Origin: Nitzschia sp. DOCU1
Lineage: Eukaryota; Bacillariophyta; Bacillariophyceae; Bacillariales; Bacillariaceae
NCBI GenBank assembly: GCA_951394045.1
Contig: OX595985.1
Location: forward strand, 3,782,001-3,846,000
Direction: 5' to 3'
DNA length: 64,000 nt
The position numbers were made by a program, and so were the translations under genes. Every line of letters begins with the position of its first letter. Position 1 is the first letter of the stretch. Below the pieces are notes generated by a model. That model was given only the letters and a program-made list of their open reading frames with translations, ran no database searches and was not told the origin of the DNA. Shown piece by piece: positions 1 to 10,078 of the stretch.

Positions 1-229
1 GGTCGCGTCAAATTCTACGAGCAAAATGATATCCTTATGGGACGACGACGACCCCAATTCACCACGACAAAAACCACGGTAAACACTCTCCACTTCAAGA
101 ATCCACGAGAATACATGATCTAGATTCTAGAAGTGTGGGGGGATGTGAGGGAGTAGACTAGTAGGACCAATAAGGTCACTCTTAGTGGATACCAGTTACT
201 ACGTATACCACAACTAGAGTCCACAGCAT

Positions 230-469
230 CTACAGAGGGCAGTCGTACGCAACAGCGACCAAACACTCGCGAACTTTTGAAATTGGGCCCATCGAAGCAT
301 GAAACCCATTCACTTCAATATCATATTGGTAGACATATAACACATAACATCCGCTCTCAGAGAAAGCGCAAGTATCCGCATGAGAATCGAGCTCACATCT
401 CCACACCTGAACCACAGCTCCAGACGACGACGATGCAATCCGGTGCAAGGATGCAGCTCTTCTTCCTAG
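230..469 (-). pseudogene. Copia-B aspartic protease fragment
   Basis: This frame follows the gag frame directly (same phase) after the single TGA at 470-472. It contains L-D-S-H-A-D-T-C, the catalytic motif of Copia proteases in diatom-type elements, followed by about 45 residues that still resemble the protease body, and it ends at a stop near 230. In the family the protease liberates gag, integrase and RT/RNase H from the polyprotein. The rest of pol is missing or unreadable toward position 1. Confidence 0.7.
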
Positions 470-1354
470 TCAGTTGCTCCCACCATTGTTTCGATTTCCA
501 TTATTATTTCGCCTGGTCATATTGTCCCCCATGTTGTTGTTGTTATTATTATTGTTCGTCGCTGGGGTGGTCGATGCTTCATTCTGATTCGAGGTAAAAG
601 TAGTTCCACCGGAAGATTGGGTAGAAGAAACATTTCTTTCACGATTACGGGCACGCTGTTCATTCACATAGTCTCGTTCCTCCCTGGTAAAAGTAGCCCA
701 GATAGTTGGAGGGTACGACCCGTTGTTCAGCAGGTGTCCTGATTCAGAGAAGCGACCGCCGCCGCCACGACCACGACCTCCGCGACCGCCCCCCCTGCCA
801 CGGCCTCTCCCCTGATTCCTGCTCCCTCTTCCGCCTCTTCCTGAGGCATTGTATCCTCGGCCACCTCCACGGCCTGAATTATCATTTTGTGTCACGGACG
901 AAATATTACGAGGCAAGGGGTTACGCGAGGCCAACGATTCATTGGCAGCGAGTTGCCCGCCCAAGAAATCAACGGCAAGCTGATAGTCGTTCGAGCGACG
1001 ATCATCCCCAGCAATTAATCCTTTTGCGACCTGGAGCTTCGGATCGCTGATAGCATCCAGGAGAGTACGAACTTTGGAGTTTTCACTCCTAGCCTCACCA
1101 TGGTCAGCCAAATCGGTGAAGGCAGAAGTTAAACGAGCAACGAAGCCCTGCCAGGTAAAGTTGCGTGCTTTACCGTTCCAGAACGTTGTGGCGATAACAC
1201 GATCAGCTTCCAATTTCAATTGATTAACGTGGCTTGCCCCAGTATACTGGGACTTGATGGCATGGTAAGCGGCCCGACCATTCTTGGTCGAGGCATTGCC
1301 TTTCACGAAAGACCACGCCTCGGTCCCATGAGTAACTGGCGGACCATGAGCCAT
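470..1354 (-). pseudogene. Copia-B gag, C-terminal part
   Basis: A frame of about 290 codons. The first half is the helical gag region (W-S-F-V-K-G, A-R-N-F-T-W-Q-G-F). The second half is a long Gly/Arg-rich stretch (G-R-G repeats) and then an Asn-rich low-complexity tail, as expected of an RNA-binding nucleocapsid without a CCHC knuckle. The true start is not the ATG at 1354: the frame continues that of 1303-1965 after a one-base shift near 1330. It ends at TGA 470-472, whose following bases are CTAG, and then stays open in phase into the protease. Confidence 0.75.
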
Positions 1355-1965
1355 AGTTTCTCATTGTTGGCAGCATAAACAGCCCCGTTGTGAGACGCAC
1401 GACGAATAAGCTCCTCGTGGAATGAGGGCTGGCCATATCCAAGCGGGTCATTTGCGAGATCCGGAACATCGACAACGGTACGAACGAGGTAAGCCAATGG
1501 AAGTCTCTCCAAGCCGTAAGACGAGTGGACCCACGCTTCCATGTTTTCGATAGTTTCACGCGCTTTCTTGGAAGTAGTGAACTTTTCGGGGAAGTCGGGA
1601 TTCCCGGCAGCAATCACCTCATCAATCTGCAGCTTGTACTGCCACAAGGTTCTCAAAACGTTACGAGTTGCAGCAGCAGCGTTCCAAGGGCGACCAACAA
1701 CAGCATACAAATAACGAAGATAATAGGCAAGTTGTTTCAAACGCAAAGCATGGTTCTGGCCAATGAGGACCCCGGGATTGGGGTTGCCACCAACCTGTCC
1801 CCCAGGACGACGAATGGTAGCACACAAACGATCAACATCATCATTGGTCAGTTGGCGAAACTCCTCAGGGTCATCAAAACCTTGGTCGGTGACAGCCGTG
1901 GACTGGGTCCCATCAAAACCAAGGGTGGCCTCAAGGTAATTACGAAAAGCGACAGCAGCAGCCAT
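1303..1965 (-). pseudogene. Copia-B gag, N-terminal part
   Basis: Begins at ATG 1965 and encodes the capsid-like gag N-terminus. The first 62 codons recur almost unchanged at 35836-36022 (one residue difference, N for D in the L-T-x-D-D segment), which confirms both the start and the family. It runs into a premature stop near 1303 because of an apparent one-base deletion around 1330; the neighbouring frame takes over with W-S-F-V-K-G. The product would be a structural capsid protein. Confidence 0.75.
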
Positions 1966-2604
1966 GTTGATCAGAAACGAACGTGGTACGAGGGTACGGT
2001 AACGAAAGATCCTTTTGATATCTTTTTGGAGGATTTTTCCAGCATTGGTGAAATCGGCACATCACTTTGCTCAGTCACACATTCTGTCGAGCAAGACCGC
2101 AGGTACCATGTGCTAACGACCATCGCTGATCAGGCGATGCGCTCCACAAGGTTGCTTAAAAGGGTATACTTCGTGCATTGCACATTTTTCTCTCTTAAAT
2201 ACCCGTGCCGTTAACCCCCGAACGCAGGGTTTGTATTTAGGTGCGTCCACCTAGTTGGCGCGCGCATACCAGCCCGTATGCGAGCATGGCAGCATGATCG
2301 CCAGTTTTGCCGCGTCGGATGCAAAACACGAAGCGACGACCATGGGCTTTCCTTTTTGCCTCTTTGCGCCGAATCTCCTCATCATCTTTATGGAGAAACA
2401 GATATTGTCGTAGCCTTCCCAGGCTGTACGGAGACTGTGGGTCTGATAAACCATTAAATCTAGCAAGGAGTGGCGGACGATTCAAGCACAAACACACGAT
2501 ACGATGGATGGTGATTCAACAATTGGACGAAACAAAATTGTGACCTTACTTTATATCGCGGGCATTTCCAGTCCCGCCTGAGTCCCTAATCTTGGTGACT
2601 ATCA
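1966..2604 (-). repeat. Copia-B LTR and leader
   Basis: Minus-strand 5' noncoding part of Copia-B, starting at TGATAGTCACC (2604) and ending just before the gag ATG. It matches 35203-35835 on the other strand almost base for base. The LTR/leader boundary and the primer-binding site could not be set because no 3' LTR is in the window. Small ORFs inside it (71-86 codons) are shared by both copies, but nothing shows they are genes. Confidence 0.65.
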
Positions 2605-4417
2605 CGGGGAATTAACGATATCTTGCCTCCTGGATGGCCCCATTGCCATATACCCCGTAAAGGCGGCCGAACGATACTCCCTAGGGCACGTAGGAATTTT
2701 GATAAACTCAACGGTAGAAGCAACCAGACTCCTTGCTTGTATAACAGATAGACATTCCATCAAAGTCACTGGTCTACTGGCCGGCAGACCCTCATCCCTT
2801 TTGGAAGCTCTAAACTGAGTAGCAGTCTTCCGAACACTGTTGATCTTAGTATTGCCGAGGTTGTGATGTTCTGCCCGAATGGTATTAGGGTCGTCCTTGG
2901 TAGGGGGTCGGAATAGGACAATGGAGCCTCTGTCAACACCGGCAACGTAACTAACCAAATACAAGGACAGGCACGACCCCTGAGCATTCTGGAGGTTCTG
3001 AGAGGAGGGAAATTTCATAAATAGATTCGCGTTGGTGGGAGGCATTGCGGCGTCTGCCAGAGCACACCTCGGTACGTGCTTTTTGACGAGGAGACACGGA
3101 TCGGTAACCTTCACTGTCCCCTTGAGAATGTCTTCCGTTGCATATCCAAGTTCCAGCAGGATGTCCAGTGCCGACTGGGAGTGAGGCACATCTATTACCT
3201 GTATGGTGTGTTGGCCTGGGGTCTTAGTGGCAAAAAAATTGTTGTTGCGCTTGCAGACAAAAACAGTGTTGCCGTACTCGTCCATTTTTGGTACTTGGCA
3301 ACGTGGGTTGCACTTGTGACTCAGATAACGCTCTGCCCACTCAAGGAGTTCTTTTAGGCAAGAAAGATGGCCCGGTTGATTTAGGTCGATGTGGTTGTTG
3401 CGCCTTGCGTATGTGGCAAGGTCGGCCTTACATCCATGAATCTTGTCCAGAACTTTCGCCATGCCTTCTGGAGTTGTCGTGTCATACACTGTTTTCAGCA
3501 TTGCATGGATGTGATACACATTTCCCTTGTCATCTTGGAATTCCTTCCGGTACCATGCCCACTGAATGCCACCAAGAGGCTCTTCCGGACTGTGGATGAT
3601 ATATTTCATCCATAGATCAATGAAAGCAGTCCATGATCTTTCTATGTATATAGCTGAAGCTTGACGTAAGACAGAAGAAGCGTCCTCAGGGGAAAGCGAG
3701 AACCGAGACATTAAAAGGAGAATCGCGTCTGGACTTGTAATCCAATCTCGAAGAACCTTGACTCCCGCAGCTGTGCTGTGGTTGGCGGTCTGAGTGTAAA
3801 AATAGTCGGGGGGAGACTTCTCAAAGAGGCGTGTCAACTTGTGAATGTTAGAAAAGTTTTCCACATCATCCTCGTATAGTTCTTCGTTATCGTTTTCCTC
3901 TCGGTTGCGGAAAGCTACACCTTCTGTGGGGGATTGCTTCTCCGCAAAGCCTCTATGTAGCACTAGCCGTGAATCGTTGCCGCGCATGGCAACGTTGGTC
4001 AAAACATCCAATTGCATAAACTGATACGTGTTGTTGGTGGATGTCAGTAGTGTAGGATCTTGAACACGAGTCCAGGCATGACCACGCATAGAGGCGACTC
4101 CATACTTTGCTAACGTTGCTTTGTCGTTCCAGAAGGCTGTAGGAAGGGCTCCAAGTACTGCCCCTTCATTGGTCGAATAATAGAAGATATCGGAGAAGAG
4201 AGCTGCCTCGGCGTATACCAAAGGAACCGAAGTTTTTGCAGACTTGGCAATCATCTTTTGGAAGAAACTTGCATGGGATCGCTGCATTCGAAGCTTCGAA
4301 TTCTTCCTGACGAGCAAGTGACCTTGTCGGTTCAGCATGATGTGCATTGGGACCGAAACAGGCTCTCCGGTGGCCATGTCCAATTTTGCTTCTAGAGGCC
4401 GGTTTTGCTCAACCGCC
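2605..4417 (-). pseudogene. Helitron-like Rep, second half (HUH nuclease)
   Basis: About 604 codons continuing the gene that starts at 12765. Near the start it reads L-N-R-Q-G-H-L-L-V-R and V-P-L-V-Y-A-E-A-A-L-F, a pattern of Helitron N-terminal domains. The HUH motif H-I-H-A-M-L lies at 3496-3513, a His/Cys cluster (H-K-C-N-P-R-C ... C) follows, and a Y-L-V-S-Y pair of tyrosines lies at 2947-2961, fitting the Y-x3-Y catalytic tyrosines of Helitron Rep. In that family the protein nicks and rejoins DNA during rolling-circle transposition. The Pif1-type helicase expected downstream is absent because Copia-B interrupts the gene at 2604. Family call is by motif reading only. Confidence 0.7.
4414..4417. 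repeat. Gypsy-A target-site duplication, left
   Basis: CGCC directly before the TGCACTAGG start of the left LTR. The same four bases follow the right LTR at 10075-10078. Removing the element and one copy restores the Rep reading frame (M-S-A then V-E-Q-N). Confidence 0.8.
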
Positions 4418-4937
4418 TGCACTAGGCTAGAAACTGCAGTAGATTGTTTTTGGAAATTGTGAGACTATTTTAAAAGTAGATCTATCGTTGCATCGACTCC
4501 ATCTTCCCATCTGATCGTGATCACGACTATATATCTTAGTAGACAAGATAGTTGTCAAGAAGGTAAGACATGCCCGTCCCTAACTAGCAGTGTTGTGTTT
4601 CTTTGTGACTGCTCTAGTTAGTGACGCCTAGCATCCTATGACCTTCTAGCACCTATAGCATGACCCTAGGTCCTGACGCCTAGCGTCAAGACTAGCATCA
4701 AGATAGACATCGTCGTCGCCTCGCTCCGACCATATGTGTGTGTCGCACTTTCTGTGCGCAAGCGCGCCATCCGGCATGCTCGACGACGTCACGTGGCCTC
4801 TGTGTCCGTCCGTCGGCAGTATATATTTGTACGTACGTATGTTAGGTTATATGCTATGCGTTATAGCTAGTCCTGTTAGTCTACATTAGTCCTGTTAGTC
4901 CTGTCACGCCATTTCAGGCATTATCGTGCCTACTGCA
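4418..4937 (-). repeat. Gypsy-A 3' LTR
   Basis: 520 bp, TG...CA ends on the plus strand with the inverted ends TGCACTAGGC and GCCTACTGCA. It matches 9555-10074 except for a G/A difference near 4808 (within GTCCGTCCG versus GTCCATCCG). Confidence 0.9.
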
Positions 4938-4950
4938 CTCGCCCCCCTGA
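4938..4950 (-). other. Gypsy-A polypurine tract
   Basis: Plus-strand TCGCCCCCCTGA, a G/A-rich run on the element strand directly beside the 3' LTR, where plus-strand DNA priming is expected in LTR elements. Confidence 0.65.
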
Positions 4951-4965
4951 TCGAAGCCGTTAATC

Positions 4966-7900
4966 CTACGACTTATAAGGGACGATCTGTCTTATGTTAA
5001 GTCTCTCGATAATATTGCCGAAGCGTAGTGTGACCGTACCATTCGCATGTACTCGTTCAATAGTACAAGGACCCTCACGTTTGGGTTCTACCTTGTTTGG
5101 GTCAGCTACTAGCTTCAGCACGCGGTCGCCCACTGCGTAGTCGTGTTCGACTCGTCGTTCATTTTCTCTTTTGTTGTTTTCAGCAATTCGTCGCTGTTTT
5201 TGTTCCTCGATCATCTGCCAATCCGCTTGATGTTGGATCGGGAAGATCATGTCTCGGCCGAACACCAATTGTCCTGGTGTCGCCTTGAGTGTCGTGTGAT
5301 AAGTACTCCGAATCCCGAAGCATACGGCGCTCACCAGTCCGGCGAACGGTTCGTCGTCATCGACGTTGTCGAAGTTGAAGGTGCGAATCATGTTCCCAAT
5401 AGTACCATGTACTCTCTCGAGAATGGCGTTTGACTGGGGATTTCGCTTCGATGAAGGCTTCGCCTTGATCGCGTATTCTTTCTGAATTAACTCTTGAAAT
5501 TCGGCCTTGAACTCGGGGCCTGCATCATATGTGATGAGCTCCGGCCAAGGATATCGCGAGAGCCATTGCTTCTCTACCATGTTCGCGATGTTGTCGGCTT
5601 GCTTGTTCTTGATCTCTGTCATCTCGAACCATCCTGTCGCAGGATCAATAAACGTTAGTGCCATGAATTCTAGCGGCTTCTTTCCTTTTCGTCTGATCTT
5701 ATAGGGTCCAATCGTGTCGACACACAAATGTTCCCATGGTTGGGCTTCTGCGAGCTTCTCTGGAAGCTTCCCGTACTTAAGCCTTTTCGTTTTACCCTTT
5801 TGACATGGGTCGCAACGTTGAACTACTTTCTTAACGTCGGCTTTAATACCTGGCCAATAGAGATGCTGGGCAATCGTTTCTGCCGTTCGCAATTCTCCTG
5901 GGTGCATTAAGTATTCGTGGTACCAATTGATGACATGGTTCCGTAGTATGCGCGGAATGTAAATCTTATCCTTATAGCAAATCAGCTGTTCGCCCCCACG
6001 GAATATCTTCCGTGTGACCTCCGGGTGAGATTCCGTGAGCTGTTGCATTTGCAAATCCCGTTGTTGATACTCAGCAATGACGCGAAAGCTCAAAGGGAAG
6101 AGGTCGGCTGGAAGCCTATCTCCCGCGAAGAGCTCGTGCGCTTGTTCTCGCGTCGGCGCACTGACCGGAACGACTGGAGTATCAGAACGAGGATAGCGGC
6201 TGAGCACGTCAGCGACGACGTTGTTGACGCCTTTGATGTACTCAATGTTGGCACCATATTCTTCAATTAGTAGACGCCAGCGTAACACGCGATCCGTCTT
6301 GAGATCATTAAATAGTAAATTCTTGTGATCTGTATAGATCGTTATCTTCTGTCCGAGAAGAATAGTACGGAACTCTTTCAGAGTCTCGACAATTGAGAGC
6401 AGTTCACGCTCGGTTGTCGTGTAGCGCGTCTGCGCGTCGGTCAGTTTCCTACTGTAGAACGCTAACGGACGTCCGTCCTGCGTGATGACGCCACCTAGCT
6501 GGTACTTAGAAGCGTCCGTGTAGATAACGAACCGTTTTAAGAAATTTGGGAATGCTAGTATAGCTTCCTTACTAATTATACGTTTCGCCTCATCGAAGGC
6601 CTTTTGCTGTTCTTCGCCCCATCGCCAAGGGACGTTTTTGGATGTCATAGACGTTAATGGTGCGAGCACGTGTGAACGACGTCTCCACATGTCGCGGTAA
6701 TAGTTGACAAGACCAATAAAGCCTCGAAGTTCCTTTCTGTTCTTCGGCGCTTTCATTGCCAAGATGCTGTCAACCTTTTTGGGGAGAGGTTGGACACCTT
6801 CCCTAGTTACCCAGTATCCAAGATACTCGATCTCGCCACGCCCAAAGAAGGATTTCTGCGCATTGATCTTGAGCCCAGCTTTGGCTATACGCGCTAGGGC
6901 CTTCTCTAGCTTGGTGAGGTGATCGTTAAAGGTACTTGGACTGACTATGAGTACGTCATCGAGATAGGTTCGCACGAATTCGAGTCCTGCCATCAGGGAG
7001 GACATTTTTGCTTGAAAGATATCTGGCGAACCAGCCACTCCCATGGGTAAGCGTTTATACTTGTACTTGCCGAAGGGCAGCACAATAGTACATAGCTTTG
7101 ACGCCGCAGGGCTTAAACGTATGGTATAGTACCCCATGTTCAGATCTAAGGAACTCGCATATTGGAAGCCTTGCAGCTTCAATAGCATGTCCTGAATCTT
7201 AGGGATAGGATACGGCTTACGCTTTAGCATCGTGTTTAACTTTCTGAAGTCGCTTATGAATCGTACGGTTCCATTCTTTTTGGGGATAATAAACGAGGGT
7301 GCCCCCCATTCACTATCATTATCTTCTTCCAAGACGCCTAACGCGCAGAGTCGTTCGACTTCGCGTCGCATAGCGCCTTCGTGTACTTGCGGTATGGGGA
7401 AAGGACGTGCATGATATGGCTTTGCATCATCTTTTAGTTCTAACTCAATATCGGTTCCCTTCCACTCGCCGAGTGTACCGTCAAATAGTGTTTCATATTT
7501 GCGAAGTAGTCGGAGCAAGTCGCCTTGTTCTGTCTCTGACAAGTGCGACTGCTCCTTGCACAGTTGTTCTAGGTTAGCTTTTTCATAGTGTGCGTCTAAA
7601 ATCTCGGTGGTGCGCTTGGCTAATTCGGCGGTAGACTCCGCCTCTTGTGAGAGGTTGTATACTTCCATAGCCCTGCTACGGTCGCGTAGCGCTCCGAACT
7701 CTCGCATGGGTACTTCTATTCCATCCCATTTGAGGGTGAGGCTACTATTTAGTATATCTAAGCCCATGTATTGTTGTATGTCCTTACCGAGTATAGTATC
7801 GTAGTTCTCTCGTTTGGACTTAGACTGGGTGTCCACGTGGCACTCCCATTCTATTTGCTTCTGTCTTGTGAAGTCTGCGAATATCAGTGGTATCTTTGCC

Positions 7901-8208
7901 TTCTTCGTGGTGCAGAATGTACCACCCTTCGTCGTCCACTGTCCGGTGCGATCCTTCCAGGTTTTGCGCCGAGCTGTGAAGTCATTTAGGATGATGGTTC
8001 CTGTGCAGCCACTGTCAACAAGCCCACGTAACACCATTGGCGCGCCTCCTGGTACTGTAGACGGGACCAGGATTAGCACCTCTGGCGAACGCTGCGTTTT
8101 CTGTCGCTTCTTGGGCCTATGTAGGCTAGAGAGAATGTGACATTCGGCGGGGCATTGTGCGGCTATTCGTTTCCTATTAATTAAGTCGCTATTACATATG
8201 TAGTGTGA
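4966..8208 (-). CDS. Gypsy-A pol polyprotein (PR-RT-RH-IN)
   Basis: The frame is open from just after the gag stop (8208) to 4966. Numbering from the GTG codon at 8079: protease V-D-S-G at 21-24; reverse transcriptase about 215-410 with Y-L-D-D at 372-375; RNase H from Y-T-D-A-S near 520; integrase zinc domain H721, H726, C756, C759; integrase catalytic D788, D852 and E888 (D,D35E spacing). No chromodomain is evident at the C-terminus. It copies the element RNA and inserts the cDNA. There is no ATG before the protease except one 14 codons after the GTG, and pol shares the gag phase, so expression by passage through the gag TGA is possible. The frame is intact. Confidence 0.93.
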   Translation of the reverse strand, partial: SHYICNSDLINRKRIAAQCPAECHILSSLHRPKKRQKTQRSPEVLILVPSTVPGGAPMVLRGLVDSGCTGTIILNDFTARRKTWKDRTGQWTTKGGTFCTTKKAKIPLIFADFTRQKQIEWECHVDTQSKSKRENYDTILGKDIQQYMGLDILNSSLTLKWDGIEVPMREFGALRDRSRAMEVYNLSQEAESTAELAKRTTEILDAHYEKANLEQLCKEQSHLSETEQGDLLRLLRKYETLFDGTLGEWKGTDIELELKDDAKPYHARPFPIPQVHEGAMRREVERLCALGVLEEDNDSEWGAPSFIIPKKNGTVRFISDFRKLNTMLKRKPYPIPKIQDMLLKLQGFQYASSLDLNMGYYTIRLSPAASKLCTIVLPFGKYKYKRLPMGVAGSPDIFQAKMSSLMAGLEFVRTYLDDVLIVSPSTFNDHLTKLEKALARIAKAGLKINAQKSFFGRGEIEYLGYWVTREGVQPLPKKVDSILAMKAPKNRKELRGFIGLVNYYRDMWRRRSHVLAPLTSMTSKNVPWRWGEEQQKAFDEAKRIISKEAILAFPNFLKRFVIYTDASKYQLGGVITQDGRPLAFYSRKLTDAQTRYTTTERELLSIVETLKEFRTILLGQKITIYTDHKNLLFNDLKTDRVLRWRLLIEEYGANIEYIKGVNNVVADVLSRYPRSDTPVVPVSAPTREQAHELFAGDRLPADLFPLSFRVIAEYQQRDLQMQQLTESHPEVTRKIFRGGEQLICYKDKIYIPRILRNHVINWYHEYLMHPGELRTAETIAQHLYWPGIKADVKKVVQRCDPCQKGKTKRLKYGKLPEKLAEAQPWEHLCVDTIGPYKIRRKGKKPLEFMALTFIDPATGWFEMTEIKNKQADNIANMVEKQWLSRYPWPELITYDAGPEFKAEFQELIQKEYAIKAKPSSKRNPQSNAILERVHGTIGNMIRTFNFDNVDDDEPFAGLVSAVCFGIRSTYHTTLKATPGQLVFGRDMIFPIQHQADWQMIEEQKQRRIAENNKRENERRVEHDYAVGDRVLKLVADPNKVEPKREGPCTIERVHANGTVTLRFGNIIERLNIRQIVPYKS

Positions 8209-9516
8209 TCATTCATTGGTGTTCTCGTTGATGAAGGCCTCAAGCTGAGCCTCATCTTCGGGGCTTAATTCTTCGAAGATTCCATCCTCGTCCTCTTCAA
8301 TGTTGTTAAGTTCCATCTCTTCGTCGGAGTCTTCCTTGGCCTTCTTTTCCACGCTGGCACGCGCGGCCTTAACCATGGCCAGGACCTCCTTGGAAGTGTA
8401 AGTGCGTTCTCCGCGGTTCGCGCCATTGGATTCTCCGCGACGCCAAGTCTTGTTGTGAGTTGTGCGCCCTTTGTGGGGCGCCTTCTTGAGCGTACTGGGG
8501 TGCTGGGCCTTACGGACCGCAGCGACCTTAGACGCATGATTGAGCCAGACCTTGCACTCAGAGTCGCTGTGTCCACAGCCTTCTCCGTGCAAGCGGCAGT
8601 TCTTTGAGTTGTTACCATTATTGCCCTTCTTAGAAGGGGAGTCACGGTTCGTCTTCCGACCGCGGTTCAGGGTTCCCAATTCGGGTCCTGCATTGGTTCC
8701 ACTGGCGACGCCAGCTTCCCCGGGTTTACGCCCTTTGTTGGCTTTGCTCGAGCCAAAGGCAAGCAGTCCGGTGACACCGTGACGCATCTCGTACACTTCA
8801 AGTTGCTCCGCATAATCAATCTGCTTCTCGAAGTTGAAGCGGTTCTGGCGATAATCGTGGAACATCAACTCCTTAACACTCAGCCACGCGGCAGGCAACA
8901 TGCGCTCGTAGATCAGGGGCAGTTCGGTCTCGTTCAGGCGTTCAACCACGTCAGTACGATTGCCACCATCGTTGGGGAAGTAATCGAACCACTTATTGAC
9001 CTGGCGCAAGCGAGTAGCCAATCCGCGAGCAGACATCTTTGCAGGCTTACGACCCTCGTAGCGGAGGTACGACGTCTGATTCTGGGCGGCATAATCAGGG
9101 AAGAACCGAGCTGCGACGTAACGCAACGCACGAGACACATGATCGACAGTCGCAGTGACGCTGGGACGAGCGAAATACTCCTCAAACGTGTCCTTCGCCG
9201 AACCCGCGAGAAGCGTAAGAGTCATAGCGCGACGATCGGGGCCATTGGTGAGGCTCAAACAAGTCCAAACCTTAACGAGATCGTCATTCCAGCGACACCA
9301 CTGTTCGGGGGTTCCCGATTCAAACACATAGAACTTTTCGGAGTATTTTGGGGAGGTCGCATCCCCAGGAACGGAACGAAGCTCGAGTTTCACCGAACGA
9401 AAGCCATCCTCGTCGGCGCCGTCAGACGAGCCCGTCGAGCCAGTTTTCCACTTGCAAGGCGGGTACAACGGGATGACGCCACGAGCGGCAACGAACGAGT
9501 TGAAAGCGAGACGCAT
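8209..9516 (-). CDS. Gypsy-A gag
   Basis: A 435-residue structural protein starting at ATG 9516, about 40 bp inside the 5' LTR. The first two thirds are a capsid-like helical region (W-C-R-W-N-D-D-L-V-K-V-W; R-F-F-P-D-Y). A basic linker and a Cys/His cluster C-R-L-H-G-E-G-C-G-H...C follow, resembling a retroviral zinc knuckle of the C-x3-H type. The tail is acidic. The stop is TGA at 8209-8211 and the phase stays open into pol. The frame is intact, in keeping with the near-identical LTRs. Confidence 0.85.
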   Translation of the reverse strand: MRLAFNSFVAARGVIPLYPPCKWKTGSTGSSDGADEDGFRSVKLELRSVPGDATSPKYSEKFYVFESGTPEQWCRWNDDLVKVWTCLSLTNGPDRRAMTLTLLAGSAKDTFEEYFARPSVTATVDHVSRALRYVAARFFPDYAAQNQTSYLRYEGRKPAKMSARGLATRLRQVNKWFDYFPNDGGNRTDVVERLNETELPLIYERMLPAAWLSVKELMFHDYRQNRFNFEKQIDYAEQLEVYEMRHGVTGLLAFGSSKANKGRKPGEAGVASGTNAGPELGTLNRGRKTNRDSPSKKGNNGNNSKNCRLHGEGCGHSDSECKVWLNHASKVAAVRKAQHPSTLKKAPHKGRTTHNKTWRRGESNGANRGERTYTSKEVLAMVKAARASVEKKAKEDSDEEMELNNIEEDEDGIFEELSPEDEAQLEAFINENTNE

Positions 9517-9554
9517 GATACTTATCCTCTAGACTGACAAGTCTTTGATCAAAG

Positions 9555-10074
9555 TGCACTAGGCTAGAAACTGCAGTAGATTGTTTTTGGAAATTGTGAG
9601 ACTATTTTAAAAGTAGATCTATCGTTGCATCGACTCCATCTTCCCATCTGATCGTGATCACGACTATATATCTTAGTAGACAAGATAGTTGTCAAGAAGG
9701 TAAGACATGCCCGTCCCTAACTAGCAGTGTTGTGTTTCTTTGTGACTGCTCTAGTTAGTGACGCCTAGCATCCTATGACCTTCTAGCACCTATAGCATGA
9801 CCCTAGGTCCTGACGCCTAGCGTCAAGACTAGCATCAAGATAGACATCGTCGTCGCCTCGCTCCGACCATATGTGTGTGTCGCACTTTCTGTGCGCAAGC
9901 GCGCCATCCGGCATGCTCGACGACGTCACGTGGCCTCTGTGTCCATCCGTCGGCAGTATATATTTGTACGTACGTATGTTAGGTTATATGCTATGCGTTA
10001 TAGCTAGTCCTGTTAGTCTACATTAGTCCTGTTAGTCCTGTCACGCCATTTCAGGCATTATCGTGCCTACTGCA
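9555..10074 (-). repeat. Gypsy-A 5' LTR
   Basis: 520 bp, TGCACTAGGC...GCCTACTGCA on the plus strand; one seen mismatch with 4418-4937. On the element strand it should carry the promoter for the gag-pol transcript; no motif could be assigned with certainty. Confidence 0.9.
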
Positions 10075-10078
10075 CGCC
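10075..10078. repeat. Gypsy-A target-site duplication, right
   Basis: CGCC directly after the CTGCA end of the right LTR, equal to 4414-4417. Confidence 0.8.

Larger units (their letters stand above)
1..2604 (-). mobile_element. Copia-B retrotransposon, 5' part, decayed
   Basis: Minus-strand Ty1/Copia remnant. Reading down from 2604 there is a probable LTR and leader, a gag frame from 1965, a nucleic-acid-binding gag tail rich in Gly/Arg, and a protease fragment with the Copia-type D-S-H-A-D-T-C motif. The frame is lost below about 230, so integrase and reverse transcriptase are not in the window. A second copy of its first about 820 bp lies on the plus strand at 35203-36024, which fixes the left end of the family at the TGATAGTCACC sequence. 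The element cuts off the Helitron-like Rep gene at 2605. The stretch 1-229 holds no readable domain. Confidence 0.8.
4418..10074 (-). mobile_element. Gypsy-A, complete Ty3/gypsy LTR retrotransposon
   Basis: A 5.66-kb element on the minus strand with two 520-bp LTRs, a gag frame and a pol frame in the order protease, RT, RNase H, integrase (the Ty3/gypsy order). It is flanked by the 4-bp duplication CGCC. A polypurine tract (minus strand AGGGGGGCGA) sits beside the 3' LTR at 4938-4948. No primer-binding site was recognised next to 9554. The LTRs differ at one seen position, so the insertion is recent. It lies inside the Helitron-like Rep gene. Confidence 0.93.

Noticed and set aside
2602..2609. 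CCCCG before both Copia-B left ends taken as a target duplication
   Set aside because: The two insertions are in different host sequences, and the matching end of neither element is present, so the identity is probably chance.
9530..9554. Primer-binding site next to the Gypsy-A 5' LTR
   Set aside because: The sequence after the LTR does not match a tRNA 3' end that I can recognise.
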